A stretch of 64,000 nucleotides of DNA from Cardiocondyla obscurior (lineage: Eukaryota; Arthropoda; Insecta; Hymenoptera; Formicidae), in assembly GCF_019399895.1 (NCBI RefSeq), contig NC_091880.1:248001-312000 (forward strand), written 5' to 3'. The notes below the pieces were generated by a model. The model did not search any database and was not told the DNA's origin. It saw only the letters and a program-made list of their open reading frames with translations. Shown in pieces: positions 41,839-55,300 of this stretch; positions within the stretch are counted from its first letter, which is position 1, and every line of letters begins with the position of its first letter. The translations under genes and the position numbers were made by a program.

Positions 41839-44800
41839 AAAAAAAAAAGAGGAGAGAAAAAAAAAAGAACTGCCGATCCAATCAAGAATTATCGCAAATA
41901 AATTTTCCCGCTGCGAAGTTTGTTAAATCCACGTGCAGCGGAAGTCTCGCAAGCTGTTCGTGTTGCTCTCATTTATGGGATAGCGGTTTATTAATGTCGT
42001 ACAGAGTTCGACGGTGTCTCTCCTTCGCACACGATTTGCATTTCGATATGTTATCTTTCTTCTGAAATGTACTGAATAGCGGCCATTCGTTCGCTAATAC
42101 CGACACGACTACGTGCGATGCCACGACTTCCTATCATCTCGTGGCCCAACGGCGACCGAGTCACAATCTGCATCTGAATGAAGCCCGTCGTGCTCTCTTA
42201 TGCAACGTCGTTTGCAGCGAGATCAAATGAGTATCAAAGAGGAAAGAGGCGCACCTCGGTAGCCTCTTTGAGGCACGAACGTGACGACTTATCGAAACGT
42301 TGGATTACAAAATATGAGAATATCCAGCGGCCTGCGACGTGACGAGCTTCATTTCATCTCGTTGCGCCTCGCCGTGGGTGCATTGTCCCCGCGAATGAAA
42401 AGAGGAGCCGGCGGGACTACTCGAGAGAACACTTCGCGTCTGCGAGATCTCTCTTTGTCCATAATTTCGTTTTCATTATCAGAGATTCAACCAAGCGTTA
42501 CTTGACCGCGTGACAACGATAGTGGACCCGCGGATTTATCAATCTTACTCGGACACAAGCCGCCGAATGTGAACGCAATAAATGCGAACAGAGCGCTTGA
42601 TTAAAATCCTAAATAATCGACGAGTTCATGCAAAAAAAAAAAAAAAAAAAGTGTAACAGAAACTAAAATATATATATACATATAACAAAAAGATAGTAAT
42701 ACATTTTCAGAAACCTCGCTCCTTTCGTCGGACGAGCTTTCGTATCAACGATTCATTCAATCTTCGTACTATCGATCGAGGAGCGGTTCGGAAACGCAAA
42801 CGAGAACGAATGAGGCGTTCGTAATGAATCTGAATGGTTTTTTTTTTTTTTCTTTAGCTCGAACATGCAGGAGACGTGACGTAAATGCGACCGACATCGT
42901 AGGCGAGAGTAAAGCTGTAACCGGCGAGATTCCGCGGCAGCTTCCCATTGAATTCCGGCACTCACAACGAAAATACGATATACAGGGAACTGGCAGCGTC
43001 CTGCCGTTGCAAAGCTCGCGTTAGCAAGCGTCGGAAAATACTGTCTAATGAAACGAATTCTGAATGGCGACCAATAGTTTTACCGCGAGGAACCGTGGAA
43101 ATGCGTCCCGCTTTATTCGCATTGTGAGATCGCCTCCGGTTCGATGTCCGTAAAATTGTTTCCCCGAGCCCCTTCCGCTTTTCCTCACCGCGGGTGTAAA
43201 ATGAAAATTCATCTCCGCAAAGCTTATCGAGCGGATTATTAGAACGACGTTGGCGAAAAATGGCAATCGGTAGCACCTGCTCGCGAGCGTGTCCTAGAAT
43301 AAATGCATCGAGGTCTCAACGACGTGCTAAAAGAGTCGGCGAATAATGTACGCTGAATAACGCACATTAATTAACACCAAAAGAGAAAGAGAGAAAAAAA
43401 AAAAAAAAAACGAGATTATTTGCGCAATCATCAAGAGGCGGCGTTATCGCGCGACATTTAATTATCTCCGGCTTCACGCGCCACTGAATTTTCGTTCAGC
43501 AGCCGGAGGAGCAATCGCGAGCATCGAAATGAATGATCCAACCTGCGAGCCGAGCATTTAATACAGCCTCTCTGTTGTGTAATTTGATCGTTGATTCTAC
43601 CTAAGGCAACCGCGCGATACGCTCGGTGTCGTAGTCGAGTGTCAACAGGTCGGTCACCCTATTACGTTCGCTGATTTCTATTAACCTATTAGAATATTTT
43701 GTTCGCAGACGTTTAACGCGTTTTTACACGATGCCGCGAATCTCGGCGCGGTGTTTGTAACCGGTGTATTTAATATACGCGACAAAAATTGTTAACGCGA
43801 TAGGAACTGGATGAGATGTATGAAACGCGCTTTGACGAAATCGATTATTCGGTCACGTAGCGTTAAAACGAGAAGGAATTTCCATCGACGAGAAGAATTT
43901 GTACGACGAGACTGATTTGTAATTAGCGACGATGAAGGGAATTATATAGAAAACCAAACTAATTGGCCGTTTTTCTTGGCTCTCGCCCCAGATTGTCCTC
44001 CACGGTAAAAGCATGTAACGTACGGCTCTGTCGGAATCTATTATTCGACGAGAGAATCCGGGAAGAGTTTGGGGAAAAATGAGATCGGGGACAAAATCAG
44101 CTATATCGAATGAGAGATCACCACTGCAGTGTGGTCCTGCCGGTTTGAACGAGTCGTTCCAAATACGTCAGCGCTTGGCGTAATGCAGACGCGACTCTAA
44201 AAAGGCGAATATACCGCCGACTGCATGCTGTGCGTGCTTTAAAATCGGCAATATTGGCGCAAGAACATTCCATTAGTTGGTCTCAAATCCTAATATCACG
44301 CTGCGAAACTCCCAACGAGACGGCGAGCCAAGAACCCGAGGCCAATTTCAGACGTTCGACTCCTCGGAGACTGTGCCGCTAATTTTATTTGTTAATAATA
44401 ATAATAATTTTCTAGCGTTCGATTATTCCGAGATTTTTTATATTTTGTAAAATCAATGCTGGAACAACTGCAGTTTAACTGCCACCGAAAAATGAAACGC
44501 AGCCTAATGGAAACGGGGACCATTTAAAAAGTGCAGCTGCAAGAATACATTCAAAATTCACGAAGTGAAATTCAAGACAAGTTACGATGCGACTTTTACA
44601 AAGTCGTGACCCTTACATAGAATAGTAGACCCGCGAGACCGAGTTAATTCTCCAGATAACGAACTCGGAAGTTCGCCGCACTCAATCCACATTGCGATTA
44701 GACGTTATCCATAAAGCCCTGTTAAGCTCACTGTAGGCCTCATTTCAGCCTGACCTTTGTACGATCAGATTCGTACGCGAGAGCGAAACACGCGACAAGT

Positions 44801-47800
44801 CAATGGGGCGTATATTCGACGCTTACGTAACGATCACTGATTTCGGATGCAAAACGAGCGAGCCGATAATAGGCATAATTACGAGGGCGTATTCGCGCTG
44901 AATTAATTTACGCCGTTAGTCAACGCTTCTCGCCGAAGCGGAGTTTCTTGTTGAAAAACAACCGAGAAATAAAGAACGATCCAAGTCGATTAATTAAGGA
45001 TTCGCGCCGAGATCGCGCCCATAAGATGCGAGCAGCGAATATCAAAGCGGGTTTCGCCATATCGAGCACGTTCTCCTCACCCACCTTACTCTCACCCTCG
45101 GTATGGGTCTGGAGAAACACGAATGTGACTGCAATAGTTGCATTAGCCGTGGGCAAGGCTGTTTCAAGGCTGTCGAGATCGCATGTCGCTTGCGGTTTTG
45201 CAACGCGGCATGTGTGTAAACGGGACAACGAGTCCTCTCATCTCGAGAGATGAACACTGTGCGTACACGATTTACGTTAATTGCAGTAACGAGGTACACT
45301 TTTAGTACCTAGAGGAGATTCTAGCTGTTTGCAAGAAAATAATAAAAAAATTGTTACGGGCTAAAATAATAACCGGTAATTCAGAAACTGAATTGCTACG
45401 CGAGAATTAATTATTTCTCGAATAAAAATTAAATTATAATAATGACTGAGGGGAAACGTGGCCTACTACACCTATCCGTATTCGGCGGCCGAGAGAGAGA
45501 GAAGTCACGTACGCCAGCAGTCGTCGCTGCTCGCCGCAGAAAATGCCATATCCGCCTTTCAATGTACATGATATAAAGCCCTAGTTAGCCCGAATAAAAC
45601 GCTCTAATCGGCCCATAGACAAATCGATCGACCATTCTTCAACATCAAGTCGACTAGCTATATTTGGTTCACCTTGCACGTGAATCGCCGAGAATACCAT
45701 TTACGAAGAATTTATACGACGTTGATATGCAGCGTACGTTAAAGTTCAGAAGCGCGGATACCGAAATATCCCATTTTAAACATTTACGGTAATCGTAGTA
45801 GTAACATTCACGATGTCGCCGTCGTGTTTCATGAATGATGCGACCACGTAATAACGGGAACGGAATAACAGCGGAATACTTAGAAATAACGACTCTTGCT
45901 GACCAAAAAAAAAAAATTCAATTTAATTCCAATAATAAAAAAAATATAAAAAATAAATATAAAAAAAATCAGATAAGTTACGCGTTGCATAAAATGATTT
46001 TTATCGACTCTGTAGTGTCCCGCTAAACCGCCGCATTTTTTTTTTTTCTTTTCTGTTCCACTAACGAGTCGCTGATACTCGAGGAATTCCTTCTTTAAGG
46101 CAGGAATCGCGACAAACAACGGAAAGAAGCGCATCGATTGTCCCTGTTGACCGCGCTGTCGCGGAATCTGTTACGATCTCCGTTATACCGGACGTCGAAC
46201 GGTATCGGGATACGTTTCAAGATAAATAGCGGCTCGTTTTCACGGTAGTAAAACTATTAACCGGGGATCGCGCGAGGAATTCTCGAGCCTACCGTCGAAA
46301 ACTCGGGGACAGGTGTCCTCGGATATTCTCATTAATTAACAGACGGCTGTAAAAATAAAGCCAGCCGCATAAAGCGGGCGAGTAGCAGTATTCGAACTCG
46401 TGACTGGTGTCGCGGATCGTATCGCGATTCGCTTTACGTGCCGCATTATTCTCTATTTCGTATCTCGATGTAAGGCGAACGAAGTGCACCTCCGAGGAAA
46501 ACCGTTCCGTGGAATAATGCATGTAACAGTAAACGAGCCGCGGCAACGCATCGGGAATTCAGTTCTTGAGTTTCTCAATTTTATCCCCGCCCTCGTCCCT
46601 TTCCTCGGTGCGTCGAATTCTAAACCGATATTCCGCGGCGAGAAAACGTCGCTGCATTAATGAGATCTAACGCGGCGGTATGTGTGACATTGCGTCAAGC
46701 AAACGGAGCTAATAAAACTGTCGTCCCGATTCGCTCGGATGCGAAACGCAGTATCCGTATATGCAGAGAACTCGTCGTCTCGATCGCGCGTTCTGATTCC
46801 AGCGTTACCTAATTATTAATTAACTACTCGATTGATTGGCTGTCGCTATCAAACGTTAAATTAAAAAAAAAAAAAGGCAATATATAATTTGCATACAATT
46901 TTTTGTCTTTAAAAACTCTTCTCTTTCATCAATCTTTTTTTTTTTTTTTTTATTTCCTTCAACATCAAAGATAAATTTGAATAAATGTTTCAAAAATTTT
47001 TCGTGTGAGTTTTTTGTAAAATAAATTTTCTCGCCGATGAAAATTCCTGTAAACCCGAATCGATTTTTCTCTACAAAAGAAGCGGCGGACTCACGTCGTA
47101 CTTCGCGATGTGCTTGCGACATAGTGGCAGCTAATTGTTTGTACAGACGTCGCGAGCTTGCAGGCCTTGTTTGCGCTTGTCAGCTGCAAGGCGCGTTTCA
47201 GAAAGAAGAGAAGAGAGAGAGAAAAAAAAAAAGAAAAAGAAAAAAAATGGCAAGTGCGACGTGCGAAGGTGGAACGATTCGCGTAGCGACCGGTGATGTA
47301 AGCTAATAATAAGCACGGTTTATTCTTGGTGATGCACACCTCGCGCGCGGAGAAGCCGCAGGAGAAGATTCCCGAGAGGCACAAGGATTTGAGACTCATT
47401 AGAGGCCGGGGGGAGATCGAAGATTGGCCGTGAACTCTGCGTCGTTCGTGGCTGCCATCATCTCGCATAATTCGCTACGTCCGAGGAACGCGCGCGTGCC
47501 AAGGCGAGCTTATTATTTCATGAAATAATCGAGACCGATCGGGAAACTCGCCGGTGGCGATGATGCCGGTCGAAGACGCAATCGCCACGTTTAACACGTT
47601 ACAACAATCGCCTAATGACGCTAACACGTAGGCTCGACACATATGTCGAGTAAACCCGTGCGATCTCGCTTGCGCGAAGGTCTTTCGAAATTGTCATATC
47701 AATAATATTTTTTATTAATTAATTAATCATTCTTCTACCGTTTCAAAATCGATTTTTTTAACCGCAGCCTTTCGTGGAATCATTCGCGAATTTTTCTTGG

Positions 47801-48464
47801 TTGTAATTAATTTTTGTATTTAATTGATTTATTGCTGGGTTCTTTTCTTTTTTTTTTTTTTTTAAAGAGAGAAAGAGGTATGAGTAATCCGAGATAATGC
47901 ACGTTCGAAATTAACTGATAGCGAGAAAACCAGACCGCTATCGGTTCTTATCTCACGAGCGATCTCAGGCGTTTTATTTTGCCGATATTACAACTGATAC
48001 CGTCTGATATCCGTAATCCAAGAAATTACATCGTAAATTCTCGAGAACGCGCGATGTGTGTCTTTTGAGAAAATTTTTTCTTTTTAACGCGATACACAAT
48101 AAAGCTCTCGCTTCCGAACTTCTCGCTCAAGGAACAGAAATAAACGTGCATGGCCCTCGTAGATATCCGCTCATAAATTGATAAGTATGTACACTCATGC
48201 GATGGAATCGTATATTTGCAAAGTGACCCCTATTTGATCGAGGAAAAAGTCGATCGCAATTGGAAATAATTTCATGAGTCTGCGAGTTGGTCTCCGAACA
48301 AGGAATCGATGAAGTCCAATAACGCGCAGAAAGTTTCGACATGATTTTCGACTCGAATAGGTACTCCGGCAATTTCTCAAAGACAATTTCAGCAATAATA
48401 AATTATAATAAATATATCAGTAAGCTGGATAAAAATGTCATTTCTCTGACAGTGCTAAATTATT

Positions 48465-48490
48465 AAAAAAAAAAAAAAAAAAAAAAAAAA
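48465..48490. repeat. A26 homopolymer
   Basis: Uninterrupted run of 26 A. It is one of dozens of A/T runs over ten bases in the window, and no flanking target duplication or retro-element body was seen. Confidence 0.8.
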
Positions 48491-51400
48491 TCTAGACAAA
48501 TGTGCAAGATTGAATTTGTGATATAATTACTTTTATTTAAATAGGCGTAGATAATTGTTATACCGACTACTAAATGCGGTGGAGAGAAATTCCTATCGAA
48601 AAACTGCGTTATCTAACGTTCGGAAATTTTTTTCTTTATTCTCTTCAAGTTTCTTCGCGTCGAAGTATTTTTCTCGCAACGAGGAATATACTTTCAGAGC
48701 GAGTGTGCACCTTATAGCTTTACCATTGTACACCTGTACGGCACGTACATGTTTGTCTGCGTACATTTACCTGCCTATCGAATAAACTCGCGTGACGTTC
48801 TTAACGGAAATCATCGATTCTCATGTAAACTTATAAGTAATATTATTTATGCACGACAAATCATGTTAATAATACATTGCAAAAAGATACCTTCGCCTAG
48901 CGTATAAATATAAAGCATCTATTTTCATTAATATTGATTAGTATTAAGCAAAATTTATAAAAGTTACACAATCAGTTTTATCATTCTCTCTCAGCATTCG
49001 AATATAATTGTTTTACACATCATAAAAAATATTTAATAAATTTTACAAAGGATTAATACTACTGCGTTAAAAACTTTAAAATATGAATAATATTAAAAAC
49101 TAAATTCTCTCTTTAAAAAGAATTATAATTATATTATTAATTTTTTTTTATTCTCTTACACAGAAACTACGTGTAAATAATTTTATATATTATTTATACG
49201 ATTATTTAAAAGAATTCCCTGCACTTTTAAGTAAGAAAGATATAACATCAAGGTCGTTATAAAATAATAAAACATAAACGGTTCAAATAAAAAAATATTA
49301 AGCCTTGAATTGTTTGAGAACTTGTGACCCCGATAATATAGAAACGATCATTGCGACGTGTTCAATCGAGCTACACGCGAAGGGAAATCGACCGTTACGA
49401 AGTCTACGAAAGGGTCGCATAAAAAAAAAAAAAAAAAGCAAACGCGTGCTCTAGGTACCGTTTCCGGTAGCGGTAGTGGCGAATTAACACATGCGACGCT
49501 AAAATTAAATGCTAATTAACTTCCTATCGTTCACGAGCGAACGTACAAACCGCCGCTTCAAAAGAAAATATGCTTTTACGAACTTATACATGAGGCACAC
49601 GTAAATCTTTTAACAGTAAGAAAACATGGCGGTACCAAGAATTCAGAGTATCGCGAACGACCTTCCAACGTGACGAAAAACGTATTGTTCTAAAAATGAA
49701 TTTAAATCATAAGTGATAATCGATCATAATTAAGATAAAACAATATCAGTTTTCGGGGAAAAGAATTAAATTTAACTAGCGATTGTAATCGATTGTGTAT
49801 CTAACATTTTCATATCTGATTTTTACATCTGCAGCCATATGTTCTGACAACTCGATATTAAAAGCAATAAACATCGTGCGACAGACCAATTTTCCATTTA
49901 AGTCCCCCCCCTCCCCTCGTCCATCAAAAATATGTGAATCATCGACTTTTTTTTTTTTCGTTCCATCAATTCATGATTCACCGCGCTATCGCGAATTAAA
50001 TCAAGACCCACAAATGTTCGCTCTGGCAGCTGTCGAATGTCAAAATCGATGATAGCATATATAAATTACAGCGGCGTAACAGTGGTGTTGTATCGCGTGA
50101 AAGCAATACAAATCAGAAGTTGATTTTAGGATCAATGCCAAAGAGCAGTCTCCCGACATTCTAATCAAGGCTGACAGGCTCCGACACTTTCGGCTCCGTA
50201 TGTGCAATCAAGAGTTACTTCGACCTTCTAAAGAAATATCTCTACGCCTTGTTCTCGATACTCACGCGAAGTTCTTTAAGGAATAAAATTTTAGCACGTC
50301 CAATCTTGAACTTCCTGACAAATAGTTTGGTAAAAAAAAAAAAATTTAAATGACAATATACTTTTTTTTTTTCTTTCCTTTTTCTTTTTCATTACGAGAC
50401 GAGAAAGTATCGCGGAATTATTAAAGTTATTATATTTTTTTTTCCGGTCCAGCGCGCTTATCGGAAAAATTTTACGATCGACAATCGAGTTTAAGTCACT
50501 TGCTGCCAGGTGTATAATTTTCCTGGTTAAAACGCCGGCACCGAGTAACGACCAATTTGGACGACTGCCATCATTATGACCGCTAATGAGAGGAAAAAAC
50601 ACGTGCGCCCCTGCGACGGTAATATTATTAAAAAAAAAAAAAAAATAAAAAGTATCTCTTATTGTTTTTCTCGTATGTAACACCGTTAACGTGTATACTT
50701 GAACGTTTTATCGTTTCGCATAAATCTGCGCGCTTTGATAAAACCATATTAAACGATAAAATTTTGTACAAAGCTAGAAATTAACTTCAAAAATAAATTT
50801 TTGCATTTCTCAGATTTTTCTCCTTTTTTTTCAAGCGCATTTTCACGTGCAAAAACTACGACAGCCACGGAAACTCTACTCCGAGAAGGTGAAAACGCCT
50901 TCAGAGAGTCCGCAGAAAATTTCTTTCGAAAGCAGTCACGTTTCCATTAACTGATTAACTCTGAAAATCGAAAAAAGCTTCCTTTAAACCGTCGCGATAT
51001 TACTAATTACAGCGACGAGTTTAAAAGCAATCTTTTTTTTTCCGTACAATAATTAAAAGTATCCCGCGAATATCTGTGATGTCGGCGTACACAAAGGTGA
51101 TTTGATTATAATCGCCGCATCGATCGCAATAAAGGCTCGCGACGGCCCGCGCTAAAATGAAATAAACAATACGGGAAACAATTCTGTACAATTAACGAAT
51201 CAACATTGCAGTTAAAATGCAATTTTTAATACCAATTTATATCCAAAACTCTCTTAAAAAAATTAATAAAAAAAAAAAAACTGCGAAATATTAATTAATA
51301 GCCCCGGAGAAAAACGAAGTCTCCTCGTTATCGAACTAATATCGCAGTTCCAAAGCAGTTTTAATTTATATAAAATATTATATTGCATAATTTTGAAATA

Positions 51401-52241
51401 TATGTATATTCCGTTACGTGTCGCTGTTACTCAAGAAATGTCCAGGAAATTAATTCCCTTTTTGATATTAAATAAAACGCCAAGAAGTTACCGTTTAAGT
51501 TTGACGTAAAAAGAACACTGGACAAAGCACCCAGGGTTATCAAGGAGCTTTATAGCGATTGCATTTGATTGCGAGACAAATATAACACCGAATCGATAAG
51601 TTGGCGCTCGCAATTATACCATATTCGTTTCAAGTTGCGATATTGCGTGCCCGCGAGACGTTTGTAAGAAACAACGTTCGACGTGCGCTCCCCCGACAGT
51701 CGGAGAAGAATTTTATTTGATTTCGTTCTGGTTTAATTCAATCGCGGAAAATATATTTCAGCCTCGTCGAGAGACGTGCGGGACACTATCGCGTTAGTCA
51801 CTACTAATTACTCGATGCTTTCGTACTTTAATATTTACGCAGAACACGTAATTTTTACGGAAAAGAAAAGAAAAAAAATAAAAAAAATAAAACAAGACAG
51901 AAGTCTGATGATTAGAAAATCTCGAGAAGTTGATAAAATAATTATATATAAGCCGGAAGTTTTTCGCAAACGTAAACTGTGTTGCATTATCAATTACATC
52001 CGCCAAACACGACATCGTTATGTCGTTTGAAGTTTAATTATAATGAAGACTTTTTTATTTTTCCTTGAATTGCTACGTAAATTATTATTATTATTGCGAC
52101 GTGTTTCATAAGAGACATATATAATTTTGCAAAGCAAACAGAAACGATTACGTGAACCGATGAATTGCAGATCTTCCGGGCTGAGAAACTTCCGAGTATA
52201 GGAAGTATCGTAAAGCGTGACGGAAAAAGTGGCCCATTTTT

Positions 52242-52319
52242 GGACCTTGAATTTCAAACTTTTTTTTTCATGCCAAATAGTACCATTTGGCATAAAAAAA
52301 TTTTTTTAATTCAAGGTCT
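52242..52319. repeat. 78-nt near-perfect foldback, possible small-RNA precursor
   Basis: The outer arms GACCTTGAATT (52243-52253) and AATTCAAGGTC (52308-52318) pair perfectly over 11 bp. The inner arms ATGCCAAAT (52270-52278) and ATTTGGCAT (52285-52293) pair perfectly over 9 bp around a 6-base loop. The middle is T-run against A-run with a small internal bulge. About 30 of 37 positions pair, and the length suits a pre-miRNA. The arms also fit a tiny foldback transposon. Neither arm matches a microRNA that I remember. Confidence 0.6.
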
Positions 52320-55300
52320 AAAAAAAAAAGCAAAAAAATAAAAAATAAAAATAACAACAGGTTTTTTGTCATCACACTTTGCGTAATTGTCGAAATAATT
52401 CCATCAAGAAACAAGAGCTTAAATCAACGTTTGATATATGCTTTCAGAGGTAAGTAATTCCGAAAGATGTTCGATATTTTATCACAATTTTATAAAAGTC
52501 ATCCAAGGTTAGTCGTTTGAACATATTCGACCGACGTACTAAATATAAATTCTATTTTAGGAACGCGAGATTCACAAATGACGACGCTCTACGTCTATAC
52601 TGAATTAAAATGCGTTGCATAATCATCGCTCGTGTGCCGTAACGTTAATTGCCACTTCAAAATCGACGGATTACGTTCCACGTTATTTAGTTCAGCGGCC
52701 GCGGCGAAGGGAGCACGAATAACGCGGTGCAAATCGACAGAACATGACTTTCAGTCGCTGCGAAAGACATTAACACTTCGCAAGTTAGTTTGCGTGCGCG
52801 CTAATCGAATTTTCAGGATGAGCAAAAGCCAGGATTAAATTATGTACAAGTACAATTCACGGAGCTCTGGATTTTCTAATTCGAACGACAAAATATTCAA
52901 AGAGCTTGGAGCCTCGGGTCCTTTCACTAAAATCCGAAAAATCGAAGATAACGCGTTTTAATATCGTTGACGAATTTATATAAATTCCCTTAACAGATTT
53001 TTATCTCCAATTCTCTCTAATTCTCGGAACTGTGTAATTTTATTCCGCCTACAAACTCTTTTTAAGACAAACGTAAAATCCCACGTGCAAATATTTTCAG
53101 AACACGTGCTAAAGATAAATAAAACAAGGCATACGCGGTTGACATATTAACACGATTTCGTCTTACACGGCCGTATAATCAAAATCTTCCACTTGATGTG
53201 CGAAGATTTTGTTGATATCGCTGCCGGATTCATGCTTCACGGGAGTGTAGTCATGTCGGTCGACAGGACAGTATAATCGATCATGAATATCAATTGCCTG
53301 ATTACCGAAGAGAAAAGAAGCACACTGCGCGGCTCGTGCTCCCGGCTGAGGCTCTGAAAAATCGCGACGTTAAATTCGCGGCGAGTTTTCGCGACGCAGA
53401 AGGACCGTGAAAAATAATAATAAAAAAAACAAGACCGTCGCGTGAAAAAAATCACGAATAAACGGTCTCTGCAAAAATATCGCCGCGTGCACGGTACTAT
53501 GTCAGTACTATTAATCGCGGTTATCATTCCACATGAATAAATGACACGTGCAAGAAGCCTTTAAACGCAATTGATTACAACTCGCGCCGTCAAAACGTGT
53601 CGTGCATTCGATTCCCATCGAGAACGAAACGGAGACGAGAGCGAACGTACCGTCATCCCGACGGTGCATTAATAATTAAAAAAAAAAATAAAGTAAAGAC
53701 GAAGATTATACAAAACCCACATAAATCCCAATTTAAAAATGAGTATTTATCGCTGCCTAATTTTTCTCGTTTGACTCACTTTGTGCCGCAAGTATACACG
53801 TAGGTTTAATTTTTATTATTTTGTTAATTTTAATTACATATAGTATATAGATTTGCAAAAAAAAAAAAAAATATAAGAGTTCTTTTCGCGGGCGTTTAGG
53901 CGGAAATTAAGCATCGCAAAGTGCAAAAGTGCGTGAAATGAGACTTAAAGTAACGCGCCGGAAAGTGCAAAACACGATAATTAATATCGTACTCTGCGGT
54001 CAAGAAAGACGGCGGCGAAATCAAAAAGTGCGATTAACAAGCGTTAATTAAAAAGCGAGAAAAGCGAACCGTTGCTCAGCCGTTTATCCAATTTGTACCG
54101 TTTCCGAGTGTATTTTTTTTTTTTTTTTATTTGGCTGGATTAATAGCAAATTGCGCGCGGGAAAAGTGAGACCAATTTGTAAAAGCGTGACATCGCGAGC
54201 ACAGCCGGCCTCTTTCTCGCTCCTCGGCTTTACACTAATTACGGGAGAAAGAGAAACTGCAGGTGTCAAGTATGAAAAGCGTAATCACGATGTTCACGAT
54301 ACCTAAATTGCGTAGCGCTATGAAACATAATTAAACTTTGGACCATCCAGACGATAACGATTGACGTTAATAGCTTGAAAAGAAATGGACTGCAGTACCA
54401 CTTTACATTTTACATTTCCAGGTCATAAATTACCGCGTATAACAATTGCGCGTTAAAATAAATTTCCTCTCTCTCCCTTTTTTTTTTATTACGATATATA
54501 TACATCGTGTAAAGTTTTATTTCTTTCTGAAAAATCCCGCGATAAATAACAGCTCGATTTTGCAAGTATAACTTCGTGGAGTTTACTGAATGCCTCTGGG
54601 ACCGCTCTCTCCTTCGAAGAATTCAGCGATATTAAACTGTCCCAGTTTCCTATCTGACGACCAATTAGCTAATCCGACCATAATTTACGTAATGCACGAG
54701 AGCTAGAACAAGCGACGTAACCTAAAGGATGTAATAGCGTAATATGACTAGATAGATTTTTGCTATATACGCAACACCAAAAAAGAAGATATAACCCTCT
54801 GGCAATCGCCAGGACTTTTCCGTCACTACGATTAGATACAGCGACACTTTAGACGTCACACACCAACTCATACTACTTGCAGTTCTTGCACTCGTGTCGA
54901 TTAATCATGCATAGAAAAAGAAAAAAAGTTGGCACGGCCAACGCTTTTAAAGTTTCCGAAGCTCTGCTGTCAGACATTTTAGTTCCGGATCCACGAGATA
55001 AATCTCCCGCTGTCGACGAAATGAACAAGGATAATAAACACGTGTCTTATGATATTTTACGCGCGGAAAACGTATACGTTCCGCGCTCCGCCCTCGCGGC
55101 TTGGACTTTTTTATACCGCGGGCGCGAGCGAAAGGTCTCGCCGCGTTGCGTCAAAAAAGAAGGGAAAGGGGGGAAAAAGAACTTGTTCTCGAATTTGCTT
55201 GGTGTTACGTGCGGCGTGTACGCGTAACGGATTATTACGAAAGGTCGATCAGAGCAGGACTCGGCTCGACCGGGTCTGCGGCAATTATCGAGGTACTTTC

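Noticed and set aside
46380..46420. A tRNA B-box-like GTTCGAA on the minus strand
   Set aside because: No matching A box, no acceptor stem and the T-arm does not pair.
47091..47468. Minus-strand 125-codon frame and a plus-strand frame near 47330-47430
   Set aside because: Run into T tracts and stops, no family resemblance, no splice sites that make sense.
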